Origin: CAILKP01 sp038231815
GTDB lineage: Bacteria > Planctomycetota > Phycisphaerae > Phycisphaerales > UBA1924
Length of the DNA stretch: 64,000 bases
Reading direction: 5' to 3'
Assembly: GCA_038231815.1 (NCBI GenBank)
Contig: JBBRKQ010000004.1
Coordinates: 1-64,000, forward strand
This document shows positions 15,660-24,582 of this stretch, piece after piece. Within the stretch, counting starts at the first letter, position 1. Every line of letters begins with the position of its first letter. The position numbers and the translations under genes are program-made. Under the pieces are notes generated by a model. The model saw nothing but the letters and a program-made list of their open reading frames with translations, was not told where the DNA came from and made no database searches.

Positions 15660-17321
15660 ATGGGTCTTGTACTTGTTGTTGATGATCGTGAATCGATGCG
15701 TGACTCGGTTGCCTCGACCTTGGTTCGGGCTGGGATGGAAGTGCAGACGGTCGATGGTGGTCAGGCGGCGATTGATTCGATTTCCCGGAAGCGGCCCGAC
15801 TGCATTGTCTCTGACCTAAAAATGCCCGGGATGACGGGCATCGAGCTGCTGGCGGAGGTTCGCAAGATTGATGAGGATGTGCCGGTAATTCTGATGACGG
15901 CGTTCGCGACCGTTGAGACGGCCGTCAAGGCGCTGAAAATCGGCGCGTTTGATTATCTGTCAAAGCCGTTTGAAGGCGATGAACTGGTGATCGCGGTAAA
16001 GCGTGCGATTGAGCATGGCAGGCTCAAGCGTGAGAACGCCTTGCTGCGGGCTGGCGGCAGCATCGGCGGGAACAGTGGAGGTGGTGCCGGACGCACTGCC
16101 AGCGCGGGCCGCAGTGGCCTGTCGCGACTGATCGGTAGTTCACTGGCGATGCGCACGGTTCGTGAGCAGGTGCTGGCGGTTGCTGAATCTGCCGGGACGG
16201 TGCTTATCTCCGGAGAGTCAGGCGTGGGCAAGGAAGTGGTAGCGCACGCGCTGCATGAACTGTCGCCCAGGGCAAGCGCCCCGTTTGTGGGACTGAACTG
16301 TGCGGCACTGAGCGAATCGCTGCTGGAGAGCGAGTTGTTCGGGCACGAGAAGGGTGCCTTTACGGGTGCGGATCGCCTTCGCAAGGGCCGCTTTGAGCTG
16401 GCCGATGGCGGGACGCTGCTGCTTGATGAGATTTCCGAGATCCCAGTGCGGCTGCAGGCCAAGCTGCTGCGGGTGCTGCAGGAGCGGGTGTTTGAGCGCG
16501 TCGGGTCATCAATCGCAATCGGGTGCGATGTGCGAGTGGTGGCGACGAGTAATCAGGACCTCCACCGGGCGATTGCCCGGGGCGGGTTCCGACAAGATCT
16601 GTTCTTCAGGCTGAACGTGCTCCCGATTCACCTGCCAGCGCTGCGTGAGCGAACGGAGGATATCGCGGAGCTTGCCGAGCATTTCCTGCACCTATCGGCA
16701 TCGCGTGATGGAAGGCCGAGTCCGAAGTTCTCACCAGAAGCAATTGAACTGCTGGGCAACTACAACTGGCCGGGGAACGTGCGGGAGCTCAACAACATCT
16801 GCGAGCGGGCGGCGGTGCTGTGCCGCGAGCTTGAGATTCCGGCGGACATGGTCCGTCCGTGGCTGGAGCGGTGCGGGCCAGTGATGCCGCAGGGTGCGGT
16901 GGCCGTGCGAGCGCTTGCCGATGTGGCCGTCGTTGAAGCGGATGAGGCGGCTGAATCAACAATTGATGAGCTTGCAACAACGGTTGGGATTGGTGATGGA
17001 ACCAGTATTGTCTCGGTCAATCGTGCGGTGCCAATCGGCGGAAGGTTCGCTGGCAGCGGCGTCGGTCACACCGTGGAGGTAAAGCCGGTAAGCTTTGGCT
17101 TGCCAAGCGGCGGTGGCCTTGGGCAGGCTGTTACAGGCAGTGCCGTGCCAATTGTTGATCGGCTGCTGGAGGACATTGAGCGGGACACAATTATTCACAC
17201 ATTAAACCGCTTTAACGGGCACCGGCAGCGGACGGCCCAGGTGCTTGGCATTGGTGTGAGAACCCTGGGGCTGAAGCTAAAGAAGTGGAAGGAATTGAAG
17301 CTGGTTGATGCGGCATTGTAA
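15660..17321 (+). CDS. Sigma-54-dependent response regulator (NtrC/FlrC type)
   Basis: 553 residues. Receiver domain 1-120 with phospho-acceptor Asp52 (SDLKMPGMTG) and the DDRE acidic pair; AAA+ domain about 155-390 with Walker A GESGVGKE, the sigma-54 contact loop GAFTGAD, Walker B GGTLLLDEISEIP and NWPGNVRELNN; a long Gly/Ala linker; and a Fis-type helix-turn-helix at the end (RQRTAQVLGIGVRTLGLKL). It would activate RpoN promoters after phosphorylation. It stands directly before flgB, so by position it is a flagellar activator like FlrC/FlgR. The partner kinase is not obvious; the hybrid kinase at 5.4 kb is not adjacent. Confidence 0.93.
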   Translation: MGLVLVVDDRESMRDSVASTLVRAGMEVQTVDGGQAAIDSISRKRPDCIVSDLKMPGMTGIELLAEVRKIDEDVPVILMTAFATVETAVKALKIGAFDYLSKPFEGDELVIAVKRAIEHGRLKRENALLRAGGSIGGNSGGGAGRTASAGRSGLSRLIGSSLAMRTVREQVLAVAESAGTVLISGESGVGKEVVAHALHELSPRASAPFVGLNCAALSESLLESELFGHEKGAFTGADRLRKGRFELADGGTLLLDEISEIPVRLQAKLLRVLQERVFERVGSSIAIGCDVRVVATSNQDLHRAIARGGFRQDLFFRLNVLPIHLPALRERTEDIAELAEHFLHLSASRDGRPSPKFSPEAIELLGNYNWPGNVRELNNICERAAVLCRELEIPADMVRPWLERCGPVMPQGAVAVRALADVAVVEADEAAESTIDELATTVGIGDGTSIVSVNRAVPIGGRFAGSGVGHTVEVKPVSFGLPSGGGLGQAVTGSAVPIVDRLLEDIERDTIIHTLNRFNGHRQRTAQVLGIGVRTLGLKLKKWKELKLVDAAL

Positions 17322-17393
17322 TTGCGTAACTGCGGTGGTGCGGATGCCTCTTGTGGTTGGCTTGCCCAGCCCGCACGGTGCGCGGAGCGATTC

Positions 17394-17831
17394 ATGATCA
17401 ACGACCTGACAAATTCTGGGCCGATTCCCGCGTTGCAAGCGGCGATGAACTTTGCCGGCCGCCGGCATCAACTGCTGCTGAACAACATTTCCAATATTTC
17501 AACTCCGAACTACGTGCAGCAGGATGTCTCGACCAGTGACTTTCAGAATCAGCTTGCCGAGGCGGTTGCGGAGCGACGCGGCCGCACCGGCTCTGCTGCC
17601 GGGGATTTGCACCTCCGGGCAAGCCGCGAGGTACGTCAAGATGCGACCGGTCGGCTGGTGCTCAGCCCGATGACGACATCGGATAACATCATGTTTCACG
17701 ACCGAAACAACCGTGACCTTGAGAGCCAGATGCAGTCTCTGGTTGAAAACGGGATGGTGTTCCGGATGGCGGGCGACTTTCTGAAAGCCCGGTTTGATTT
17801 GCTTCGATCTGCGATCAGTGAGCGGGCGTGA
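17394..17831 (+). CDS. flgB: Flagellar rod protein FlgB
   Basis: 145 residues. FlgB is a proximal rod subunit exported through the flagellar secretion system. The N-terminal signature is present (LNNISNISTPNYVQQDV, equivalent to the ANNxANxxTPGY motif), as is the C-terminal amphipathic helix (LVENGMVFRMAGDFLKARFDLLRSAI) used in rod packing. The frame is open back to the end of the activator gene, but homology starts at MINDLTNSG, preceded by CGGAGCGA. It is the first structural gene of the operon and is followed 41 bases later by flgC. Confidence 0.95.
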   Translation: MINDLTNSGPIPALQAAMNFAGRRHQLLLNNISNISTPNYVQQDVSTSDFQNQLAEAVAERRGRTGSAAGDLHLRASREVRQDATGRLVLSPMTTSDNIMFHDRNNRDLESQMQSLVENGMVFRMAGDFLKARFDLLRSAISERA

Positions 17832-17844
17832 GTTCGGGTTAGTG

Positions 17845-17860
17845 TGGCACGGCAATTGCG
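17845..17860 (+). promoter_or_regulatory. Perfect sigma-54 consensus match before flgC
   Basis: TGGCACGGCAATTGCG matches TGGCACG-N4-TTGC with no mismatch. The predicted transcript start would be near 17871, two or three bases before the flgC ATG, and the flgC ribosome site GAGGT overlaps the -12 box, so its role is uncertain. Confidence 0.4.
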
Positions 17861-17872
17861 AGGTAGATACCC

Positions 17873-18304
17873 ATGTACGGCATGCTCGACATCTCGGCCA
17901 GCGGAATGATCGCCCAGCGGACTCGCATGGACACGATTACTGCCAACATTGCCAACCAAGGCGTGTTGCTGGATGACAAAGACCAAGTGAACCCGTACCG
18001 GCGTCGAGCGGCCCTGTTCGCGGTCGGAAACCCGGGCGCAACGAGTGCGCAGGGGCGCAAATTCGGCGTGCATGTCAGCAAGATTGATATTGACCAGTCG
18101 CAGCCGCAGCCACGGGTATATGACCCTGACTCGCCTGTCGCGTTTAAGACCGGTCCGTTTAAGGGGTATGTGGCGGAAACCAACGTCAACAGTGTGGTTG
18201 AAAATGTAAACGCCCTGGATGCGATGCGGGCGTACGAGGCGAACGTGATGGCCGCGGAGGCGACCAAGCAGATGATGACTTCGGCCTTACGGCTGATAGC
18301 ATAA
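17873..18304 (+). CDS. flgC: Flagellar rod protein FlgC
   Basis: 143 residues. Rod subunit following FlgB. The N-terminus MLDISASGMIAQRTRMDTITANIANQGV carries the rod/hook signature (TANIAN), and the C-terminus ends in the conserved packing helix NALDAMRAYEANVMAAEATKQM. GAGGT lies eight bases before the ATG. A loop with NPYRRRAALFAVG is the usual (P)YRRR element after the signature. Length is normal for the family. Confidence 0.96.
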   Translation: MYGMLDISASGMIAQRTRMDTITANIANQGVLLDDKDQVNPYRRRAALFAVGNPGATSAQGRKFGVHVSKIDIDQSQPQPRVYDPDSPVAFKTGPFKGYVAETNVNSVVENVNALDAMRAYEANVMAAEATKQMMTSALRLIA

Positions 18305-18392
18305 CTATCATCTTCAGACTGACGGGCGGTCGCGAAGGATTGCGGCCGGGTCGATCCAGTGAAGATGAGTTCAAGAAAATGAAGGTAGTGTC

Positions 18393-18767
18393 ATGGCTGA
18401 TCCACTCGGTCTAATTGGTGGTGGTGCGGGAGGTGGTGGTCTTGGCGGTTTGCGCGGCCCGCGCGGTGGCGTTGGCAACGTGAGCGGGGCATTCGCGGAT
18501 ACTGGACAGGGTGCCGCCGCGGAGCTGGGGGCCGAAGCTGGGCAAATGCCGAGCTTCGCCAAGAGCCTTCTGAACCAAATTGATGAAGTCAACAAGCTCC
18601 AGGCCGAGGCTGGGCAGGCGGTTGAAGATGCCGTGACGGGCAAACGCGATGACATTGAAAATGTGATGGCTGGCGCACAGAAGGCGGATGCGGCGTTCCG
18701 GATGCTGCTGTCGCTGCGGAACAAGGTGCAGACGGCGTACGACGAGATCAAGCAAGTTCGGATTTAG
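18393..18767 (+). CDS. fliE: Flagellar MS-ring/rod adaptor FliE
   Basis: 124 residues. FliE joins the FliF ring to the rod. The C-terminal two thirds match: FAKSLLNQIDEVNKLQAEAGQAVEDAVTG, then the conserved VMAGAQKADAAFRMLLSLRNKVQTAYDEIKQVRI-like ending (helix with the family's (K)AxxAFxxxxxVRNKxxxAYxExxxxxV pattern). The first 45 residues are Gly-rich low complexity, longer than in most FliE proteins. AAGGT precedes the ATG. Confidence 0.95.
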   Translation: MADPLGLIGGGAGGGGLGGLRGPRGGVGNVSGAFADTGQGAAAELGAEAGQMPSFAKSLLNQIDEVNKLQAEAGQAVEDAVTGKRDDIENVMAGAQKADAAFRMLLSLRNKVQTAYDEIKQVRI

Positions 18768-19408
18768 CGGGGCGCAAGATCGCGCATCGGGCACCGACCC
18801 GAGACCGTGGAGCATTCAGAGGAAACGGAGGAACGCTGAGAACGCCGGGAAAGCGACGGAGAAATGAGAAAGTATCAAGACGACAGGGGAGGTAGAGAAA
18901 GAGGGAAGGCGGGTGGAGAGGCAAGAGGTATCAGCGATCAACGTGCCGCTGGTGATGAAGGGGACGGTAAGTATCAAATTTCATAACTGAGACTTGGAAT
19001 GGGGTGCGAACGGCCGGGTAATTTACGAATGTACTGCGTGGTGCGGGTCACGGGTTGCTCGGATGGGGTTCTAATTCATGACAGGATGAGGTGCGGGTAC
19101 CGCAGCTCATCGATCGCTCAGAGGCGAGCCGAAGGTGAACGCCCGACCCCGGGCAAATGGCCTAAAGGCCTGCCGGCGAGTGTCGGTTGCTAGGAAAAAA
19201 GCAAAAAACCGCGTGGCGGGCGAGGGTCATCGGGCTGAGTGGGGCGCAACAACGGGCAACTAGGGCATGCTCCTGCGCAATAGCCATCATGCGTACCAAG
19301 GGTGCGGTCCGAATCAAGGAGTCTTGCTCGTTCGGCGGCCGCATCTGTGATCCAGATGGGCCGGAACCAAGCGTGTGACGGTCGGACTTGTGTTAGGAGA
19401 TCAACGCG
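18768..19408. other. Long gap inside the flagellar operon, with a purine-rich tract
   Basis: About 640 bases between fliE and fliF, much longer than the other spacers in the operon. Bases 18815-18945 are strongly purine-rich on the + strand (runs such as GAGGAAACGGAGGAA and GGAGGTAGAGAAAGAGGGAA). No credible gene was found in it; the short frames lack protein character. The fliF ribosome site AGGAGA lies at 19395-19400. Confidence 0.6.
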
Positions 19409-21199
19409 ATGAACTCGATCCGCCAGAATCTAAACGCGATTGCCGAGCGACTCTCGGTGTTGTCGTGGCCCGCAAAGATGCTGATTGTGGCGCTCATGAT
19501 AATCGCCGCGCTGTCGATGTTTGTGGTGGCGGGCTGGTCAGGCAAGGTCAAGTACGTGGAGCTGCTTCCGGGCATGAGCGTGGAGCATCAAAAGCGTGCC
19601 AGCGAGCTGATGGAGAAATTGGGCATACCGCACAAGCCGGAAAGCGGCAAGCTGTATGTGACCACTGAGCAGCAGTACGGTGTGCTGGCCATGCTTCAGG
19701 AAAACGGTGGGCTCCCGGGTGACACCAAGCTGCTGTTTGGCAACATGATCTCGTCGCAGCACTGGATGAATACCAAGAGCCAGAACGATGAGATTCGCAA
19801 CCAGGCGCTGCAGAATGAACTTGGCATGGTCATCAGTAAAATGAAAGGCATCAAGTCGGGCTCCGTGTATATCGAGGCTCCGGATATCACTGGCCTCGGC
19901 GCAGCAACGCGACGGCCAACGGCGGCGGTTGCCGTGCTGATGGCCTCCGGGTCACTTACACAAGCCACCGCCAACGCGATCGCGGCCTTCGTGTCATCGG
20001 CCAAAGCCGGATTGAAGGTCACGGATGTAAAAGTAATCGACCAAAGCAACAACCGGCAGTTTTCTGTGAAATCCGCTGATGAGCTTGATTCGAGCGACTA
20101 TTTGGAATCCGTTGCGAAGATTGAGGACCGGGTTCGCAACAAGCTGCAGGAAGCCCTGGGGTATGTGCCGGGCGTCATTGTCTCGGTCACGGCCCAGGTT
20201 GACAACACTCGCCGGCAGTACACCGAGAAGAAGGTGCTCGATGAGGGTAAGGGTTCGGTCTCGGCCGTGATCCGATCGGACAAGACGAGCAAGAAGGAAA
20301 CGGGCTCGAGCAGCGCAGGCGAAACGGGTGCACGGCCAAATGTTGGAACTTCGCTGGCCGAGGGGCAGGGCGGCGGCTCGCGGACCGAGGACACCACGAG
20401 CCGGACTGAATCTCAGTTTGTGCCGGGTAGCCGGGTAGAGACGGTAGTTGATGGTCGCGGCAACGCGACGAAACTCACGGCGATGGTGTCACTGCCACGC
20501 GAGTATTTGATTCTATTGGTTCGCCAGGGCAAAGCGCCGCCGCCCGGTGGCGCAGGTGCTGCGGGTGGTGCGGGAGCGGCCGGCGGTGCGGCGGGCGCCG
20601 CACCGGTCGATGATGTCACTCAGGCCGAGATCGATACAAAGTTCAAGGAAGAGAAGACGCGGCTGGAAGCAGATCTGACGCCGCAGATTACCACCGCGAT
20701 TGCCGGTACCTCGGCGGATACTCCTGATACAACGCGACTAGTCACGGTGTCGATGATTCCTGTACCCTCGGTGGGCACGATGACCTTCGCGGGCGTAACC
20801 GGCGTTGGTGTGCTGGGCAGCGGTGCCGGAACGGGTGGTGCTGGTGCAGCATCCGGCGGCGGTGTGATGTCACTCGTCAGCGCCGACTTGATCAAAAACG
20901 TGGTGCTGGGCGGGTTTGCGATCGCCAGCGTGGGGATGATGTTCATGCTCGTCAAGAAGTCATCTCGGCCGCTGGAACTGCCGACCGCGGAGCAGATTGT
21001 TGGTGTGCCTCCCGCACTTGAGGCCGAGACCGACATTGTCGGTGAGGCTGATGAGAGCATGATGGCGATGGAGGGCGTTGAACTGATGGATGACCAGGTC
21101 AAGACCAAGAAGATGCTGGAACAAGTTCAGGAAATGGTCAAGAAGAGCCCATCGGATGCAGCGGCATTGATGAATCTCTGGCTTACGACCGACCAGTGA
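19409..21199 (+). CDS. fliF: Flagellar MS-ring protein FliF
   Basis: 596 residues. FliF forms the ring in the inner membrane on which the motor is built. Membrane segment 1 about 24-45 (MLIVALMIIAALSMFVVAGW), then the YscJ/FliF ring-building motifs (VEHQKRASELMEKLGIPH, GSVYIEAPD, RPTAAVAVLMASG, VTDVKVIDQSNNR), a periplasmic region split by a Gly/Ala-rich linker (about 378-400), membrane segment 2 about 496-516, and a cytoplasmic tail (EQVQEMVKKSPSDAAALMNLWLTTD) that binds FliG. The tail matches the family. Strong AGGAGA ribosome site. Confidence 0.96.
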   Translation: MNSIRQNLNAIAERLSVLSWPAKMLIVALMIIAALSMFVVAGWSGKVKYVELLPGMSVEHQKRASELMEKLGIPHKPESGKLYVTTEQQYGVLAMLQENGGLPGDTKLLFGNMISSQHWMNTKSQNDEIRNQALQNELGMVISKMKGIKSGSVYIEAPDITGLGAATRRPTAAVAVLMASGSLTQATANAIAAFVSSAKAGLKVTDVKVIDQSNNRQFSVKSADELDSSDYLESVAKIEDRVRNKLQEALGYVPGVIVSVTAQVDNTRRQYTEKKVLDEGKGSVSAVIRSDKTSKKETGSSSAGETGARPNVGTSLAEGQGGGSRTEDTTSRTESQFVPGSRVETVVDGRGNATKLTAMVSLPREYLILLVRQGKAPPPGGAGAAGGAGAAGGAAGAAPVDDVTQAEIDTKFKEEKTRLEADLTPQITTAIAGTSADTPDTTRLVTVSMIPVPSVGTMTFAGVTGVGVLGSGAGTGGAGAASGGGVMSLVSADLIKNVVLGGFAIASVGMMFMLVKKSSRPLELPTAEQIVGVPPALEAETDIVGEADESMMAMEGVELMDDQVKTKKMLEQVQEMVKKSPSDAAALMNLWLTTDQ

Positions 21200-21203
21200 A
21201 TTG

Positions 21204-21224
21204 CCCCCGCTTGGGCGGCGGGGG
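21204..21224 (+). other. GC-rich hairpin between fliF and fliG
   Basis: CCCCCGC (21204-21210) pairs with GCGGGGG (21218-21224) across a 7-base loop. No T-run follows, so it may stabilise or process the message rather than end it. Confidence 0.5.
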
Positions 21225-21274
21225 TGGGGTGAGTTGGTTCGATCCGGTTTGAGCGTTTGTATTGGATTCTTATT

Positions 21275-22318
21275 ATGGCCCGTAAGCCGAACGAAAAACT
21301 GCCGGATGATCCAAAGGACCTTGACGGGATAAGTAAGGCGGCGATATTGCTGCTTACTGTCGAGCCGTCATCCGCCGCTGAGATACTCAAGCTGCTCAAG
21401 CCCGAGCAGGTCGAGGAGGTTACCCGCGAACTTGCATCGCTCGGTCGCGTCTCAGACAAGATGCGAAACGCGGTTGTAGCGGAGTTCTATGGCGCGTCGC
21501 TGGCGAGTCAGTACAAAAACGAGGGCGGACTTGAATATGCCAAGGTGCTGCTGCAGCAGTCGATGGACCCCAAAAATGCCGAGCGGGTGCTGTCGCAGAT
21601 TCAGACTCAGGTACAAAAGACACCGTTCGCTTTCTTGCAAAAAGCCGAGAGTGAGAACCTCCTGACGTTCATTCAGGATGAGCACCCGCAGACGATCGCG
21701 CTGATCGTGTGTCACCTCGCCCACCACAAGTCTGCCGAAATTCTTGGCGGTCTGCCGATTCAGAAGCAGATCGAGGTCATAAAGCGTGTGGCCAACATGG
21801 AACAGACTAACCCCGAGGTGATCAAAGAAGTTGAGCGCGGACTCGAGTCGCGTCTGTCCTCGATGCTCGTGCAGAGTATGGAAAAAGCCGGGGGCATCCC
21901 GACAGTGGCCGAGATCCTGAACCTTGCGGACCGCTCTACTGAGAAGTCGATCATGGAGGGTTTGGAGGCGGAAGACCCCGATCTGGTCGAGCAGATACGC
22001 AGGCTCATGTTCGTGTTCGAAGATGTGAAGCTGGTCGATGACAAGGGCATTCAGACGATCATGAAGGAACTTGACAACGATGATCTGGCCCTAGCACTAA
22101 AGACGGCCAGTGAAGAGCTCAAGGAGAAGATCTTCCGCAACATGTCCGAGCGTGCATCGGCCATGATCAAGGAAAACATGCAGTTCATGGGTCCGGTCAA
22201 GGTCAGTGATGTCGAATCTGCCCAGCAGCGCATCGTTGACATCGTGCGCCGCCTTGAAGATGCCGGTGAGATCATCATCTCCGGTCGCGGCGGCGGTACC
22301 GAGGAACTGGTGGTGTGA
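21275..22318 (+). CDS. fliG: Flagellar motor switch protein FliG
   Basis: 347 residues. FliG couples the MS ring to the stator and sets rotation direction. Three armadillo-like domains: the N-terminal part (DGISKAAILLLTVEPSSAAEILKLL), the middle with FIQDEHPQTIALIVCHL (EHPQ motif, FliM contact), and the C-terminal domain with DLVEQIRRLMFVFEDV and NMSERASAMIKENMQFMGPVKVSDVE, which carries the charged torque helix. The frame continues 6 codons upstream to a TTG; homology supports the ATG at 21275. No clear ribosome site, which suggests coupling within the transcript. Confidence 0.96.
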   Translation: MARKPNEKLPDDPKDLDGISKAAILLLTVEPSSAAEILKLLKPEQVEEVTRELASLGRVSDKMRNAVVAEFYGASLASQYKNEGGLEYAKVLLQQSMDPKNAERVLSQIQTQVQKTPFAFLQKAESENLLTFIQDEHPQTIALIVCHLAHHKSAEILGGLPIQKQIEVIKRVANMEQTNPEVIKEVERGLESRLSSMLVQSMEKAGGIPTVAEILNLADRSTEKSIMEGLEAEDPDLVEQIRRLMFVFEDVKLVDDKGIQTIMKELDNDDLALALKTASEELKEKIFRNMSERASAMIKENMQFMGPVKVSDVESAQQRIVDIVRRLEDAGEIIISGRGGGTEELVV

Positions 22319-22371
22319 TTCCGTCGGAGCGTGTTGTGTGGCCGTGGTTGGTGTTTGGATGAATCAGCGTT

Positions 22372-23163
22372 ATGGCGATACTCAAAGGCAACACGGCAGA
22401 GGATCCATCGCGCCACGCGATCGCCCTTGATCTGGGCGATCTTCGGACACAAGGCGAACTGGTGGTTGCACACGCCAAAAAGAAGGCCGAGCAGATTGTC
22501 GCAGAGGCGACCACTGAGCGGCAACGGCTGGTTGCGACCGCATCGGCCGAGGGTTACGCCGCTGGTCTTGCCAAGGGCACAGCCGAGGGCCTGCGGCAGG
22601 GGCGTCAGCAAGGGGCCGATGCGGCGATGATTGAGCGTAAGGCTGCACTCGATGGCTTGGATAGCGCTTGGCTTTGCCTGGCCAACGAGATCATGGGCCA
22701 ACGTGAGGACATGATGGCCGAGGCTCGCCAAAACGTCGTCAAACTCGCGATTGCGGTTGCGGAGCGGGTCGTTCGGCGGACGGTACAAGTAGACCCGACC
22801 TGTGTGGTGCAGCAGGTTGAGGCGGCTCTGGCGATGGTAATGCGTCCGACGCGGGTGGTGGTTCGGATCAACCCCGCAGATCGGGTGTTAGTTGCCGCGG
22901 CACTCCCATTGCTCACCGAGTGTCTGGCCCATGGGGTACACCTGGAACTGCTCGATGATGCGGCCATGGGCCGCGGGTCGTGCGGGCTTCGGATGACTGA
23001 GAGCATGGGTGGGATGATTGATGCAACACTTGGGACGCAGCTCGCGCGAATTGCTGAGATGTTGGTGCCGGCCAGACCCGGCGATGCTCCGCAGTCCGGC
23101 GATACTGCGGAACTCGGCAAGGCTTCGAAGACCGAGGCGAGTATGAATGGCGGTGCAACGTGA
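22372..23163 (+). CDS. fliH: Flagellar export stator FliH
   Basis: 263 residues. FliH is the peripheral stalk that holds the FliI ATPase. An Ala/Gln/Glu-rich coiled coil (about 30-90) contains AEGYAAGLAKGTAEGLRQGRQQG, the GxxxG-type repeats typical of FliH. The C-terminal half has VKLAIAVAERVVRRTVQVDP and RVVVRINPADRVLV, as in the FliH/V-ATPase subunit E family. Its stop overlaps the fliI start by 4 bases (GTGA), indicating translational coupling. Confidence 0.9.
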   Translation: MAILKGNTAEDPSRHAIALDLGDLRTQGELVVAHAKKKAEQIVAEATTERQRLVATASAEGYAAGLAKGTAEGLRQGRQQGADAAMIERKAALDGLDSAWLCLANEIMGQREDMMAEARQNVVKLAIAVAERVVRRTVQVDPTCVVQQVEAALAMVMRPTRVVVRINPADRVLVAAALPLLTECLAHGVHLELLDDAAMGRGSCGLRMTESMGGMIDATLGTQLARIAEMLVPARPGDAPQSGDTAELGKASKTEASMNGGAT

Positions 23164-24545
23164 GTGTGTGCTTTCAAGCTTTAGATGCGCTGCGTCATGT
23201 TCAGCCGCTGGCTGTAACCGGCCGGGTTGTGGCGCTCCGTGGCCTCAGTGTGCTGGTGCAGGATTTGCCACTTCCAGTCGGTTCGCTCGTGCGGATTACC
23301 CGGGCCACGCTTGCCGGTGATACGGGCATGCTCGGAGAAATCGTTGGCTTTGCGGATGGGCAGGCTGTGGTGATGATGCTCGGTCAGTCGGCCGGTATTC
23401 AGCCGGGTGACTGTGTGCTTGGGCTGCACTCAACCCCGACGATCAATGTTGGCGATTCGATGCTCGGCCGGGTGATTGATGGACTGGCCAGACCCATCGA
23501 TGGGCTCGGGCAGATGCATGGTTTGTCGCCGCGGTTATTGATGCCTGAGCCGATGCGGGCCTTATCTCGCAAGCGGGTGACCGAGCCGATGCGGACGGGA
23601 TTGCGCGCCATTGATGTGATGACGCCGCTCGGGCGAGGGCAGCGGCTTGGCATATTTGCCGGTCCGGGTGTGGGCAAGAGCACGCTGCTTGGCTCACTTG
23701 CCCGCAACAGCGAGTGTGACATCGCGGTGCTGGCGTTAATTGGCGAGCGTGGCCGTGAGGTGAAGGACTTTGTGCACGATGTGCTGGGTGAAGAGGGCAT
23801 GAAGCGAGCCGTGGTGGTGGCCGCTACTGGTGATGAATCACCGCTGATGCGTATCCGGGCTGCCAACGTCGCGCTATCGGTGGCCGAACACTTTCGGGAC
23901 AGCGGCCGCCATGTGCTGCTGATGCTTGATTCGCTCACGCGGTTTAGTCACGCCCACAGGCAGGTAGGGCTGTCCGTCGGTGAGCCCCCGACCACCAAGG
24001 GCTACACACCCGGTGTTTTTGCGGCGATGGCTCGCTTGCTGGAGCGGGCCGGACAGTTGGAACAGCCGGCTCCCGATGCAACCGGCGCGGTTCGCAAGCA
24101 AGGTTCAATCACCGGTCTATTTACTATTTTAGTTGAGGGCGATGAGACGACCGAGCCAGTGAGCGATGCCGCCCGTGGTATTCTTGATGGTCACCTGATG
24201 CTCTCGCGTCAACTGGCGCAGAAGAATCACTACCCGGCGATAGATGTGCTTGACTCTGTATCTCGTGTGGCCTCGGATGTTGCTGACAAAGATCACGACA
24301 AGGCCCGCCGGCAACTCAGCAGGCTCATGGCCGCGTACCGGGACATTGAGGACCTTGTGCAGATCGGTGCGTATGCCAAGGGTGCCAGTGTGGAATCGGA
24401 TGTGGCAATCTCGTTTTACCCGAGGATCCGCGAACTCCTGCAGCAGGGAACCCGCGAGAACGAGCCGTGGGCGACTGTTCGGGCACGCGCGATTCGTCTC
24501 GCTCTGGAGGCGACTACGGCGCTGGCCGCCCCGGGCAAACGGTAA
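23160..24545 (+). CDS. fliI: Flagellum-specific export ATPase FliI
   Basis: 461 residues, starting with GTG that overlaps the fliH stop. F1-beta-like ATPase that unfolds and delivers export substrates. Walker A GIFAGPGVGKSTLLG near residue 165, Walker B region HVLLMLDSLTRFSHAHRQVGLSVGEPPTTKGY, and the IDVLDSVSRVASDVADKDH stretch are all present. The C-terminal helical domain (YRDIEDLVQIGAYAKG) binds cargo-chaperone complexes. Length and order match the family. Confidence 0.97.
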   Translation: MSVCFQALDALRHVQPLAVTGRVVALRGLSVLVQDLPLPVGSLVRITRATLAGDTGMLGEIVGFADGQAVVMMLGQSAGIQPGDCVLGLHSTPTINVGDSMLGRVIDGLARPIDGLGQMHGLSPRLLMPEPMRALSRKRVTEPMRTGLRAIDVMTPLGRGQRLGIFAGPGVGKSTLLGSLARNSECDIAVLALIGERGREVKDFVHDVLGEEGMKRAVVVAATGDESPLMRIRAANVALSVAEHFRDSGRHVLLMLDSLTRFSHAHRQVGLSVGEPPTTKGYTPGVFAAMARLLERAGQLEQPAPDATGAVRKQGSITGLFTILVEGDETTEPVSDAARGILDGHLMLSRQLAQKNHYPAIDVLDSVSRVASDVADKDHDKARRQLSRLMAAYRDIEDLVQIGAYAKGASVESDVAISFYPRIRELLQQGTRENEPWATVRARAIRLALEATTALAAPGKR

Positions 24546-24582
24546 CTAGACGTGCCGCCGACACGATTCTGCGAAGCTGTAT

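Noticed and set aside
19044..19059. Weak sigma-54-like element before fliF (CGGGTCACGGGTTGC)
   Set aside because: Only the GG and TTGC positions match; too weak to list beside the other three.
18999..19193. A 64-codon frame between fliE and fliF
   Set aside because: No ribosome site, no protein character; left as non-coding gap.
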